Origin: Apis mellifera
Taxonomy: Eukaryota > Arthropoda > Insecta > Hymenoptera > Apidae
NCBI RefSeq assembly: GCF_003254395.2
Contig: NC_037650.1
Span: forward strand, 1,860,001-1,924,000
Length of the DNA stretch: 64,000 bases
Direction: 5' to 3'
In this document: piece by piece, positions 22,701 through 36,125 of the stretch
Numbering within the stretch: the stretch's first letter is position 1
Layout of the letters: the number at the start of each line of letters is the position of its first letter
The notes under the pieces: model-generated
The model's database searches: none
Told to the model about the DNA's origin: nothing
The model's input: the letters and a program-made list of their open reading frames with translations, nothing else
Program-made: the position numbers and the translations under genes

Positions 22701-25700
22701 AATATTAACTAATTTCACGTATTAAAAAAATTTTTTTTTAACTAAAACTTTTAGATTTTTTATTTTTTATTTCACAATTTAAACGAAATTTATTAACAAA
22801 TTTATTTTATAATAATATTTTTAGATATGTAGATAAATATTTAGATGTTTCATAGGTTAGATATTTTTCGAAGATTTTTAAATAAAATCGATTTTGACAT
22901 AATTTCTTTAGTTCTTTTATTAATTATTTTATTATAATTTGATTATAACTATATAATTTTTTGTAATATTTTTGTAATATTTTTATATTTTTATCGAATT
23001 ATTAAAAATAAACAAATTTAAATAAAATCAATAATAAGATGTAGAAATTGTATAAAAAAATTCAAGATTTTTAAAATAATAAAATTTTTTTTTAAAAATT
23101 AATTATCAACTTTTTAAAAATAAATAAGTTAATTCTTTCAAAAAATTAATTATTGCTGAATCATTAGTGCATAATTTAATTTCGTTTTCAATATTTAAAA
23201 TTATACAATTATGCATAAGAATATTATAGAAGAATTAATACAATACAAAATGATTATTAAAATAGAATATTTTATTTATTTATATCGATTTTGTTATTAC
23301 AAAGTAGTTTATTTTTACGTAATAATATAATTTATTTTTTTTAAACGCTAATGTTTATTATTTCGATTTAAATAATTTTTCAGTTTTGAAAAAGAAAAAA
23401 AAAGTATGTCAAAAATATAAATAATTAATACTAAATACTGTAATAATATATAAGAATTGTTAACGAAACAATTAAAAGTATATAAGCGATTTATAAATGT
23501 ATCCTTAGTAATTTCCACATGGAACTAACAGATGTCTTGGCATCTGCAATATAATCAGACAAAAAAAATGAAAAAATATGACAAAGCGCACCTGCCAGTG
23601 ATAAATCGCAATTCTGCAAACATTTAAGTAAATAATCTGCTAGTAAAGCTTAACTTTGAAATTTTTAGTTTTGTTTAAGAACTCAAATTTTTTAATTTAT
23701 TTTATAAATATTTTAATAATGTATTTTATAAATATTCAATACATCATAATTATAATTATCATAATATCTTAAAGAAACCATTTAGTAAAGAATAGCAAAA
23801 ATTTTTAAAATGTTTACTAGATAATATAATACTATATATATATATATATATATATAATAATACTTAAAACTATAATTTTTCATTATATAAATTTTGTACT
23901 AAAATAGTTTCTATAATAGTTAAGATTAGTAATTATACGATATTATAAAAATTCAAAGATATTTTCAATTTTAGTATAGGTGTCAAATAAGAAAGAAGCA
24001 TTCTTACTTAGTTTTTGAATTTGCAACAATATTCAGGTAGCAGACTCTGAAAGAGCTGTAGCGTGACTATTGGAATACTTAAATATGTCTACTTAAATAT
24101 ATTCTTTGGAAACTTGTTGAAATGAAAACTATCTTCCAATAGAATTTTATTTTTATACAACAGTTCTTAATCTTTTCAGAATATGTACAACTAAAATCTA
24201 AAATTTGAAAATTCCTTAAGGTATAAATATATTAAAATTTAAAATATAATGAGTTCTTAAACATAAAAGATTATTTTATTATACAATTGAGAAACTGAAA
24301 TTATGGGAAAACAAATTCTAATTTTATTTGAATTATTAGAATTATTTAGAATTAATATATTTTATATGATAATATTGAAAATAAACTTTTAAATAAAAAA
24401 ATTTATACTATACTATACGTAATTTAGCTATCTCTGCTATATCATAATGATTCGATTAGAAAAACAAAGTTACAATTTTTGAACTTCACAATTTTTTGTT
24501 ATAATATAATAAATTTCCTAAATTTTGTAATACACGTATTAAATAATACACGTATTATTAATAATAATTCTTTAAAGAAAATATTAAATTTTTGTCAAAA
24601 TTTATGTCAAAATTATTAATTTAGATGATATTTTAATTTAAATATTGCAAAATAAAGAATTAATATGATATGATGTTTATTTTTTTAATTTTTTAAATGA
24701 ACTTATTATTTGTTGTTTTTTATATTAAAAATAAATATTAAAATGATACAATAATAATATTATTTTTAATATATTTTTAATTTATACAATTTAATAGTTA
24801 TTTTTAATTATTTAGTTATTTAAAATTATTGATAAAAATTTAAAATATATTATCATATTAATGATATTATAATTATATTATAATTATATTCGTTATAACA
24901 TAATAAAAAAAATTATATTTTTCACAAATTATGTATGACAATATTATGTTATATAATTTATAATATATTTAAAATATTTAAATATTCATATTGTTATCTA
25001 TTTAATATTTTTTATCATAAAGTTTTTTTAAAATTTTTATTCAAATATAATGTCAGACTATATTTTATTCTTTGCGTTATATGAATTATATTACGTATAA
25101 CTATCATCTCTCGTTTTTACTAATGAATGAATGAATTTCTTCCAATATATTCTATTTTTTGTTTGCAATATAGAAAATATTATTTATATTATATTATTTA
25201 CTGATAGCTACAATTCTATTATATTATTTCATTGATATATTATTATTTTAATAATGATAAATTATAATTATACATTTATATATAATTAGGTAGATATAAT
25301 TTTACATTTTTAAAATTAAATTCTTCAACATATAATATTGAAAAAAATAAATTAATTGAACTTCTGTTAAGTAAGTATATTTATCTGAATATAAATTTCT
25401 ATCATTGAAACGAAAGTTAATAGAAAGTGAAGGGTGAATCAGTGAACTTTCATCATATAAATTATTTGTTCTCCAATAAATCTCGATAAGTAAAATTTTA
25501 TCTGATCATGAGAAATAATGCATTTTCAATATATTGTAATAGCATAATATTTATTAAAATTAAAAATACACAAAAATACATTTGGAGATAAGAACTAATA
25601 ATTTATAATTATATAATTTTTAATTATTAAAAAATTTAGTATATATTTATAAATAAAAAATTATTGAAACAGAATTAACATAACAATAAATGTTAAGTAA

Positions 25701-26815
25701 ATACGTATGTAAATATTAATATATTCATTATATTAAAATAGAAATTAAAAAATTTTCATATATACATGTATATATAGAGAGAGAATTTTGAGTTTTCTTC
25801 TATTTTTTATATTTTTGTTAATAATAAATAATTCTATCCTTTTAATGTGTATCATTATTCATTTATAAATTTTGAATAAAAAATTGAAATTCCAATTATT
25901 TTCTGTTATCGATATCTTAACGCTATTATTGATATTTATTATATCATAATTCATATATAATATATTCGAATTAATGGAATATATAATCTCATTGTAATAT
26001 TTTAAAATATTAAATATAATATATAAAATATATTAAAAAATAATTTTTATTATGTAAGAAATCACTCAAAGACAGATATTTATCGAAAAAAAAAATTTTT
26101 TTCTAAATATCTTAAGGAAATATCTTAAAAAATATTTTTAAAAATAATTTTGTTATATTTAACTTATCTAACTTATCCAACTTTTCAAATTAATTTATGT
26201 AATTTTTTTTTATTATATATTTTTTTTTTAAAGATAGTAAGTAAAGATAACACTGATGATTACATATAATTTATTGATATAATTAATAAAATATATAAAA
26301 ATAATTAATATTGAAAAAATTTAAATATATTTATAATTTAATAATTTAATATTATTTTAAATAATTCAACATGATCTTTATAATATAGATCTATATTATA
26401 TTTATCTCATGTAATTAAATAATTGGTATATATATTTATAAGTATTTTTAATATTATTTATAATTAATTTTATTTTATTAATATCAATATTTCTTACTAT
26501 TTTTGTAAAAAACAGAAATTGAAAATACTAAATAAAATAAAAAAAAATAAAATAAATAGAAACTATAATAATATATAATATTTATTTTATATATATATAT
26601 ATATATCTATTATAATGTAATATTATAAATTTTTATTTAAAATTATTATTTTTTCTGAAACATATTTAATTGTCTAAAAAAAAAAATAAATTATATATAA
26701 TATTTATTCGATTTATACGAATAATAATTATTTAACATGTCTTTATAATAATAGTTGTATAACAATTTTTTATGTAAAAAATTACTGTATATTTTATTAA
26801 AGATTTTATCATTTG
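22701..26815. other. A+T-rich desert
   Basis: About 4 kb of A+T-rich DNA. A TA microsatellite lies at 23833-23857, and CAGATG...CATCTG at about 23530-23547 forms a short inverted repeat. A slightly richer stretch surrounds 23580-23650. No gene seen. Confidence 0.7.
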
Positions 26816-27190
26816 TGAAAGAACTTGTCGTAATTATGCAACTGAGGCAATAGTAAAAGTGAGAAAAGATTCGAACGAAAGATTTGGCCTGGGGCGAGGG
26901 ACGACAATTTCCGGTGGAGATACGAATTGAGTTCCTACTCTAATCTCCGAGGATTTTATCTCGCGTAGTAACAAGCAAGAGATCGCGTATGTTACTGCTG
27001 AAACCCTTTAACCCTTCTGTGAACAGATAGCATTAACTGCAACGTAAGGATAACTCGACGTAAAAGTAACGCATATAAATTTAGTGCATACTTCTGCAAA
27101 CTTTTGCGAAGACTGCATATACTGTGGGGCTGCATATTTATGCAACGTCTCGCAGAGATTTGTCTTTCCTTTCTAATACTTCTCTTTCAT
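26816..27190. promoter_or_regulatory. GC-richer island with repeated TGCATA (POU-like) sites
   Basis: TGCATA occurs at 27085-27090, 27114-27119 and 27131-27136. The last is paired with TATGCA (27139-27144) as TGCATA-TT-TATGCA. POU-domain factors bind ATGCAT/ATGCAAAT-type half-sites, often as dimers on palindromes. Upstream is CpG-containing sequence including CTCGCGTAG and GATCGCGTATG. Regulatory function is inferred. Confidence 0.4.
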
Positions 27191-28425
27191 ATATTTGTTA
27201 AATTTCAAATAATTTATTATAATATAATATTAACATATATATATTTTAAAACATTAAAAATTTTAAGTATAATAATGTAAAATTAACTAATATTATTTTC
27301 AGTAGAATTTAAAGAAAATGTATATATGTTCATTACTTTGAAAAAATAAATAAATAAATATTTTTATTTTACATAAAATTATAATTAATATGAGTAAAAG
27401 TGAGCTATTAAATATTTCAATAATTTATACATTATTGCATTATCTGAAAATTCAATTTATTTATAAATATATAGGTATGTATTTAATCCAATATAATGAT
27501 TAAATAATTGACTTATAATTGAATTATATAATTGAATTATATAATTTAATTTTTAGTTTAATTTTTTTTTTTAATTTGTACTTTTGAAATGAATAAAAAT
27601 TATTTAAAAGGAAAAATAAAAATTTAAATGCACAAAGCGTATGTTTAGAAGTATCTTCTCCGTCGACTTCCGCTAGTTATTGATGATGTGGCAAGCAGAG
27701 AATTCAAGAATATAGTCAAGAGAAGAAGGATAGAAAGATAGGGATCGTTGCTACTAATCTTTAATGTAACATCTGCTTAAAATTTGAACGTAGATACATA
27801 TCTTAGTTTTATAAAAATTTTTAAATATAATCAATATTAAATAAGATAAGAATATATCTCTGCCTATGTTTTTATGTTTATAAACATAAATAATATTATA
27901 AAATTCGTTTACTATTTTAGTTTATTATTTATCATTTTGCACGTTCATTATAGATTTGAATTATTAGTATCAATGCTAGAATTAATTAAATATAATAAAA
28001 AAAAATAAAAAGTGAATCAAAATAAATCAAATATTATTTTATTTTCTTAAAAACAAATCAAAACGTGCATACTATTACTATATATTTTAAAATTATATTT
28101 TAATATTAAATATATTTTAAAATTTAATATATTATATATAATTATTTTATATTGTTATAACATAATTTTTAAATTTTAATACATTTCTGTAAATTATGTT
28201 CAAATATAAGAAAGATTAATGAATAAGAAAAAAATTTTTATTGAATTTATATTACTAAAATTAAAAAGATTAAGATATAATGATTTAAATTCAAGTGTAG
28301 CTTTTTCCATAGCTTCTTTTTCTTAGATTCTTCTATCATTGATTATCCTTGAAAAAATTCAAGAGAATCGAAGAAAGAAGAAGGAAAGCCAATAACTAAG
28401 AGAATGAGAAAGAGAAAAATATAGG
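27191..28425. other. A+T-rich segment with 18-bp forkhead-like palindrome
   Basis: TTATGTTTATAAACATAA (27872-27889) is a perfect palindrome holding two forkhead-type TGTTTA cores. A slightly richer patch at 27650-27780 has no gene. Confidence 0.5.
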
Positions 28426-28560
28426 GTTGTTGATGTTCAGGGCGGAGGGATAGAGACGCAGGAATGTACGACAGCTGCCCCTATATTCTGTGGGTTTGCT
28501 TTTGAAACCCTGGCGACGGTCTCTAACGAAAGATAGTAATCCAATATGCTGCTTGGGAAT
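28426..28560. other. Small GC-richer island
   Basis: Contains an E-box CAGCTG and an inverted repeat GGGTTTGCTTTTGAAACCC (about 28492-28510). No coding frame. Confidence 0.35.
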
Positions 28561-29095
28561 AAAAAAAGTGCAGCTGTATCTTATTTAAATAAATTTTTTA
28601 TAAATGTAAAATTAATACATTCTTTTATCTTACATCCGATTATTATTTAAGAATACAATTATTGAAAATTAATTTATACATATTTACGCATTTTATAATT
28701 AATTAAACAATTTTTGATTATTTATGAACTAATTATTAATGAAATTTGTTTTAAATTATTTTAAATGATAATCATTTTTTAATTGAAAAAAGCTATTTTG
28801 TAAATTATTTAATCTAGTAAAATTATTTTTTAATTTTAATTTATTTAAATAGTAATATAATAGTTATTTCTACATAATAAATTTCTTTATAAATATACAA
28901 AATAATTTTAAATGGATTATAAGTTTGTAGTGAAAATTCAAAAGTTATTTCTAAAAGTAAATAACTATTTGCAACTATTTTTATAATAAATAAATGATAT
29001 TTTATTAAAGATATAAATATTATTAATATTTAACAATTGTAATATTAAACATTGTATTTGTTGTTTATTATTTATTACATTTAATAAATACAGAC
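28561..29095. other. A+T-rich intron segment, nothing recognised
   Basis: A+T-rich, no gene or strong repeat. Confidence 0.7.
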
Positions 29096-29310
29096 TATTT
29101 GAGAAAGTGGTGGTTAGAAAGGCTCGACAGGGTCGAAAGAGACGATGGAGAACTGAGCATGAAAGAGAACATAAAGAGAGAAATCTCCCCTGTTTAGAAT
29201 GATAAACCTCGCCAGTGGAGCGGCAGCTGTGCTCAGAAAATGTTTTTGTCCACCATTTTCTCTTTCTCTTTTCATTTGCATCGTCACTTTACTATTCCTC
29301 TTTACATATA
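29096..29310. other. Small GC-richer island
   Basis: Purine-rich then pyrimidine-rich, with CGGCAGCTGTGCTC (29221-29234) holding a CAGCTG E-box. No coding frame. Confidence 0.35.
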
Positions 29311-29569
29311 AACATATTCTTATCGAAAAGTTAGTTAATCCGTTTCTAATCAGTTTAAGATGAATGGTTATTGTGAAACATTTTGTATATTATCTATTCC
29401 ATATTTCGAAATATTTTAACTAGTAAATAATAACTTATTTATTTAATTAATTATTAATAATTTAATTTAATTTGTTCTATAAGATTCAACAAAATATGAA
29501 CAATATATTTTTTTGTAGAATATGTTTTTCAAGGTTTTCAGGAAACAGTTGTCAGTATACCTTGAATGA

Positions 29570-29690
29570 ATGTTAACAATACCAAGTTTCTTACGCGTTT
29601 TATTTCACTCGACGCACACGTGCGTGCGCATACATATTTGCGTGCTAAATAACGAAAATGCCTTGCAGATGACGAATCAATTTAAGATGA
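29570..29690. other. Small island with CACGTG E-box
   Basis: GCACACGTGCGTGC (about 29613-29628) is a near-palindrome around CACGTG. Non-coding. Confidence 0.4.
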
Positions 29691-30990
29691 AACTGACACT
29701 GCATTTATTTTTTTGTAAAAAGTTCGTAACAATTATAAATATATATTAGTTTATATAATTTCATTTCGTATATTATCAAAATATTTTAGTTTCAAAATTT
29801 ATTAAATTATAATGTATATAATGTATATGTTTGTTTTTAGATAACACATATTAATGAAATTTAATTTTTTATTATATATATATATATGATAATCTTTATC
29901 TTTGAAAATTGAAAAGAAGGAATTCATTCATATTTTGAATTAACAAATATTAGGAATTGGAGTGTTAGATATTCTTGAAAAATAATTTTAACTGCATCTA
30001 CGATGCAACTACAAATATCAAATGTGATAAGCATGATAATATAGGGATATGAGTTTGATAACAAGAAATATCTTCTTATCATCCCATAATAAAGATTGCG
30101 TTGAAAGATAATGAGATCATTAGAAATAGAGGAAAAAAAAAATAGATGAAAAAAAAAAGTGTTATTTATGAATATATAAAATATAGATATAATTCATAAA
30201 TCGCTTTAATATTAAAATCCGTTAACAATCTGTTTTTTCATACATGTTTAAAATCTTTTTATAAATTTTGAAAAGGAATTTTTTTTAAAAATTATTATTG
30301 AAAAATTTAAAAGAGCAATGGTATCATTAATTTATATTATTTAGAATAATTAATAATATTTTAAATCTTTATTTTTGATATTTTATTTTTCTGTAGTAAA
30401 GATGTAATAAAGATAAAAATGCGTTAAAAGTTTTGTAAATTTGAAATAATAATTTTTAAATATTTAATTTATTTAATTTATTATATTATTAACCATGTGA
30501 ATCAATTTATTGAAGAATAAAAGGACTATGTAAAGACAACTTACTTATAAACTTATGTAAAGATAAATAAAATAGATATCATTGTTGATAAATTATTTAT
30601 TTTATTAATATAATATCTATATTTACTGACTTATGAAATTTATTAATATTTTAAAAATATATACAAATATATAACTTTATAATTTATAATTTAATTATTT
30701 TTATCTCAAATCATATGGTTTGCTATTAATGAATTAAAAATTTTATATTTTATACATTGAGAAAATACTGTCTGTTATATACTTTTCATTATGAACAATA
30801 TTATTTTTTGTTTCATATAATTCTAATTATAATTTGTATAAATACTTAAAAATCTAAATATTTTATTTCTTTTAATTTAATTTCTTTGAAATTTCTTTGA
30901 AAGATTTTTTATGTTGGAGAAAAATGCGTATAAGTAATAAATAAAAATTTATTTATGATTCATCACTGTATTATTTCTATAATTTTATCG
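29691..30990. other. A+T-rich intron segment, nothing recognised
   Basis: A+T-rich, with a short TA run near 29873-29887. No gene. Confidence 0.7.
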
Positions 30991-30999
30991 TTGTCAGTG

Positions 31000-31330
31000 T
31001 GCAATAATTTGTTGCCTCTTTATACAAAATTTCATGTTTCTTTTCCAAGAAAGCGAAAGGTCTCTATGGAAATATTTATCCGGTCTAACAGGTAGAAAAA
31101 TCTAATGCCAGTTAGCGTGCACGAGCAGGATCCGGATGGACTACAAGCACCGGTTAGATCTATCGGTCGTTGCTTTTACCAGTTCGATCAATTTTGCTAG
31201 TCTCTGACGTCACTAACCATATGATTGCTGAGTCACACATGGACTCCTAAGAGCCCTTTGCATCCTGGACCAAAGCCAAGAACCTCGATTCATGTTTTTC
31301 TTGTTAACCCTGCAGTTTCTAACTGGACAA
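31000..31330. promoter_or_regulatory. Enhancer-like island: Grh-, CRE- and AP-1-type sites
   Basis: Within 87 bases lie ACCGGTT (31149-31155, Grainyhead-like), the palindromic cAMP-response element TGACGTCA (31205-31212), CATATG (31218-31223) and TGAGTCA (31229-31235, AP-1/TRE). The CRE and TRE are full consensus matches and 16 bases apart. This is a strong motif set for a small GC-richer block in A+T-rich DNA. No protein is encoded. Confidence 0.5.
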
Positions 31331-31339
31331 GAATGAAAA

Positions 31340-31765
31340 GAAAAGTGAAAGTTAAATCTAATATAAAAGTTAGATTTTAAAAATCTTTGTATTTTCTTTG
31401 AATCAAAAATTTTTTATATTTTTGTTCTCTTTATTCATTAGGTTTTTTTTTTAGAAAAATTTATATTTTATAACGAATATATAAAAAACATATTAAAAGA
31501 AATATTTTCTAAATTTATACATATAATTATAAATTTATTCCAATTTTTTTTTATTATATTATATCTATATGATTTTATGATTATTATATGATATAATATT
31601 ATATGATTCTCTCATAACTTAACTTTTTAATGCTTTTATTGTTTCAAATTGTTTATTACATTAAATATTTCTGATTAAGTCATGCAAATCATTTTCCAAG
31701 ATATTGAATAAGATAAATTAAAATATCTATATATCAATATAATTAAATTATTAAATGCTTTTGGA

Positions 31766-31811
<46 letters not shown>

Positions 31812-32500
31812 CATTTATCTAATTATTTTCTTTCTTAATTTAATATACTTTTTACTATTTACATAGTTTTGATAAATGCTTTGTTATGATATCCAATTTT
31901 TTGGCTGAATTTTTTTTAAACATATTGATGATTTAAAGTTTTTTCTTTTTGAATAAATAATAATTATATTTATATTATTATAAATATTTGAAGCATTTCT
32001 TTGAATTAATAGTTCTATTAGTTTTTTGTATATTTTTATCTTTGTACAATTGAATGGCGCGAAAAAAATTTTATGCATTTATGCAATATGTAATAAATAT
32101 GATTTATTTTATTTTTAATTTATTTTCTTTCTGAATATATATATTATTTTGTTATATATATATTATTTGCAAAATTGATATTATATGTTTTATTTTCTAA
32201 TAATAGTCTATTAATAATTTTAAATGAATTCAAATGAATTGTCATGTTTACACTATATAATAAAATTTTTTTGGGATATTATATTTTAGTCATAATATAA
32301 AATTAATATTTAAATAAAAACAATATAATTTGCATCTACAATAACAAACAGACATATATAAGAACAATATATAATTTACAATATAATTAAAATTATAATT
32401 ACATATATATTTATTTTTTTATTCATTGTAAACATATTTAAAAATTATTCTAACATTTAATTATTTGTAATTCTATATTTATAGTTTGTATTTTGATTTT
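31340..32500. other. A+T-rich segment with TA microsatellite
   Basis: A TA run at 31767-31809 is the main feature. No gene was recognised; the minus frame 31884-32078 is Ile/Lys/Asn-rich and judged spurious. Confidence 0.7.
31767..31809. repeat. (TA)n microsatellite
   Basis: Uninterrupted TA dinucleotide run. Confidence 0.95.
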
Positions 32501-32509
32501 CTTTAACTA

Positions 32510-33190
32510 ATGCAATCATTTCTATATAGATTTTCCTATTTTTTTTCTCCTTTGAGTCCTTTATATATACTTATTCTCTCTCTCTCGTTTCTTTATCATC
32601 TTTCCTTATCCATACCCTTTTCCTCCAAGAGAGATTTTGTCAGGCACTCTTTCTGCGTTCGTTTATATTTCTATCTTTCTTCGACGCCCGGCCCATACCC
32701 TCTCACTTTCTCGATTCAAAGTGTTTCGTCCTCCCCCTCTACCTTCTTTCTGTTTCGCTGGCATGCCTTCCGTCCTCTCCAGCCTCGTGTGTGGACGACG
32801 AGCTTCTCGCAATCCTTAAGAGCGAAAGAGAAAACGGTCCTTGTTGCTATGCAGCGGAGGAAAGAAAGAGAGGGAGGGATCCGTGAGAGGGAAAGAGAAA
32901 AGGAAACCGAAACGACCAGGAGGGCGACCGCTATGATTATTATTCGCAGGCCGAATAACCAGTGCGACCCTCCGGGAAAGAAGCCGCGTGCTTCGCCGTG
33001 TGTTCGTTCTTGCTCGGCCGCTTTTTTCACTCCCTCTCATTCTCTTTCCCAAGTCTCTCTCTCTCCCATATCCTTTCTTTCTTCCTCCTATTATTCAGTT
33101 ATCGGTTGCCAATGTGTGGCCTCTTATGGGGTACACAAAATTGCGAGCATTGAAATCGCTCTAGCGATCATTCAATTTATTCGAAACTTT
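32510..33190. promoter_or_regulatory. Large island with strand-asymmetric pyrimidine/purine blocks
   Basis: Pyrimidine-rich to about 32810, purine-rich 32820-32930 (GAGAGG, GAAAGAG repeats), GC-rich 32940-33020, then pyrimidine-rich again. The pattern leaves a 227-codon frame open (ATG 32510), but other frames on both strands are also open and its product is Ser/Pro/Arg low complexity, so coding is unlikely. TGTTGCTATGC (32842-32852) is shared with other islands. GAGA-type tracts and CpGs suggest a promoter or enhancer. Confidence 0.45.
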
Positions 33191-33306
33191 TGAAATTTTT
33201 GACAATTGTAATTTATTTCTTATTAATAATTTATTTCATTATCCTTGATTATATCATTATCAAGTTCTTTATTACAAATTTTATATTCACTAGTAAAATT
33301 TTATAG

Positions 33307-33310
<4 letters not shown>

Positions 33311-33347
<37 letters not shown>
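33311..33347. repeat. (TA)n microsatellite
   Basis: TA run in A+T-rich DNA between two islands. Confidence 0.95.
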
Positions 33348-33354
<7 letters not shown>

Positions 33355-33719
33355 TATTTTGATACACGAAACTTTTAATTTGTTATTATTTATATAAAAA
33401 AATGATGATTATTATTGTTTAACTATTGATGATTATTATTATTGTTTAATTATTGATGACTATGTATAAATTATGTATGATTATTGATATTTTTATTGTT
33501 ATAATATAATTAAAATTAAAAATTTAGAAGATAATTTTCTTCGTTTATTTTTATATTTAATATTATAGTCAATCAAAAGAGAATAATTATAAATATTATA
33601 TGATTTTGAAATATATAAATTAATGTTATAATATTTTTCATCTTCGAAAGACCACCAGTACTTATTTCAAATTGTAACATATCGAATTGTAACATATCTT
33701 GCTCTGTTTATATATCGCT

Positions 33720-33945
33720 GAAGAATGAGCTTAGATCTTGGTGATAGGGAAAAATAAAGATAGAATGAACAGACACGAGCTTTGAGTTGGCACATCGACC
33801 AAGCTAGACACCAGGGACCCTGATGACGTAACGTTGTTTACTTTTAAGCCTTCCCTTGGCAACAGGTCGCTTTCCATGGATCCAAGATGAAAGGATTGAA
33901 AGAGATTATAGAAGGAGAAAGAGAGAAAGAAATTAGCACGTGATA
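33720..33945. other. Small GC-richer island with TGACGTAA
   Basis: TGATGACGTAACG (about 33820-33832) is a bZIP/ATF-type site, and TTGGCAACAGG (33846-33856) resembles an RFX half-site. No convincing protein on either strand. Confidence 0.4.
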
Positions 33946-35680
33946 TTATTAGTAACAAATATAAGCAAAATGTATTAAATAAACAATAATTAGATAATTA
34001 TTGATGAAAATTATAAATTAATATGATAGTATTTTATTATTTTATTAAACAATTAAAATTTTATTCAATTGATAAAAATTATAGATTAACCATAATATTA
34101 TTTTGAATATTTTATATTTATTGAAAAGTTATAAAAAAATAATAAAAATTTGATTACAATAAGCATTATAAAAAAATTTTAAATCAAAGAATTAATGGAT
34201 ATAAGTTTAATGGTTATTTTGAAAAATTAGGTATGATACTTGGATGTGATATTTGTATGCTGATGTGTTTGTATAAAATGGCACATTTCCAAAAGTGAAA
34301 GTTCGTTCAAACGTGTGAAAGAATTTCAATTCTCCTTAAAATTATATCTTATATTTTTGTTTTATTTCTTAATATTTAATATTTCTTAACGATATGTTTT
34401 TTATTAATACTTTCGAAAATCATTTTAATTGTTTAACTAAAAATAAAGCAATACTTTAAAATCATTTAATATATATAATTATAACGTTTGAAACACGTTT
34501 CACTTGAATTCTAGTTGTTATCCTTGAAAGCATTTTTTTCTATATTATTTATATTAGGAAGTATTTTTAAATTCTTATAATACATACCTTGATCTTAATA
34601 AATTTTTTCTTTGCTTTTTTAGCAACAAGATATCCAATTTTTCCAATCCAATCTGAAAAAAATAGAAAAGATAAATGTACTTAAATGAAATGCTATTAAA
34701 TTTTATTTATGGATAGTAGTCATTTTAAAGATTAATTTAATTATTTATCATATCAAGTTCATTAAGTTTATCAAAGTTTATATAAATATTTTCATTATTT
34801 GTTAACATTTTAAAAAAATATAATTCATTTTTTTTTATTATTCTGATTGAATCTATATTATCTATTATAACTTAGTTATTCTTTCAAATACTGATTTAAT
34901 TTTAAAAAATATAATTTTTCTTTTCACGTGCTAGTATTTACAATAGATTTTATGAATAAAATTTATTTTTATAAAATGCTATAGTACTAAGAATTATTTT
35001 AATTCATTATATTATATATTGCAAAAATATTATATAATACAAATAAATAAATCAATTTCAAAGTTCAAGAAATAACAGTAATATTTATAAATAAGATTGT
35101 ATTAAATATAAAGATATTTATACTATTTTCAAAACATTTAGATAAATGCAGTGTCATTTGATATTGTTTGTATTGCCACGCAGTCTCTTGTTCCTAATTT
35201 TATACTTATAACACACGCGATATCTTTTGGTAGGATACAGTGTTACTTGGAATTAACATACTTAAATTTGTTAAATATTATCAATTCAATTAAATCTTGA
35301 AGAACTTAATAACATAATGACATATATTATATTGTCTTTATTTAAGAATAAAATTTTTTATTCAAATTAATTATCAATAAATAATAAATAAATGAAATTA
35401 AAAAAAAAGAAAAAAATTAATTAAATTTTTCTATTTCTTAAAATGTGAATTATTTTTTAATCTATTGTTAGCTGATAGATCATTAAAATCCATAGACCAT
35501 TTTAATCCAATCGATATCTAAATTTGTCAATGAAAATATTAATCATTATTTTTAGGAAATTTATAAATTTATAAATTTATAAAATTTATAAATTTTATAG
35601 GAAATATTTTTATAAAATATTTGCTAATTATAATAAAAATATTTCAGTTTATTATTATAACAAATTAAAGTCGAATATTT
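33946..35680. other. A+T-rich intron segment, nothing recognised
   Basis: A+T-rich, with short tandem TTTATAAATT motifs near 35560-35600. No gene. Confidence 0.7.
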
Positions 35681-35689
35681 GGTGCATAT

Positions 35690-36125
35690 CTTTTTTCAAA
35701 AACCGGAAGGTACCTATAATTGTACATTTAAAGCGACTTGACAGAAGACAGTGCTATTACACGACTGGTTTTATCGGAAAGGGGATATCCTTCCCGTAAG
35801 AACGATTAACGTTCCAACGAGCGTCCATGAGACTATAAACCGATTTCTCACGGACTTCGAGTCAGCTATTCGCGTCTCTCGGATTCCAAACTCCTCCTCT
35901 ACGCCTTCGGTCTTGCACGACCTAGACAACACGCGGCAACCAACTCCGTGTGTAGGATAGAATGTGCTTTGAACGTCCTTGACTTCTCCGCTTCGGTAAA
36001 CCGATGTGCAGTGGATGCACCGTTGCAACGGTTTTGTTGCCTCGTTTTCCGTTACAGTTTTTGATTAATTCAATAGCACGAGGTATTTAAATCTGTTTTT
36101 CTCGGACGCTCATGCGGAAAGAATG
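35690..36125. promoter_or_regulatory. GC-richer island with clustered Myb-type sites
   Basis: CCGTTGCAACGG (36020-36031) is a perfect palindrome of two Myb core sites (CAACGG on each strand), with a third, CCGTTA (36049-36054), 18 bases on. GGATATCC lies earlier. Open frames on both strands (plus 35751-35960, minus 35771-36028) overlap and have no domain. Confidence 0.45.

Noticed and set aside
32510..33193. 227-codon open frame as a gene
   Set aside because: Ser/Pro/Arg/Glu low complexity, with several other frames open on both strands because of pyrimidine/purine bias; no domain.
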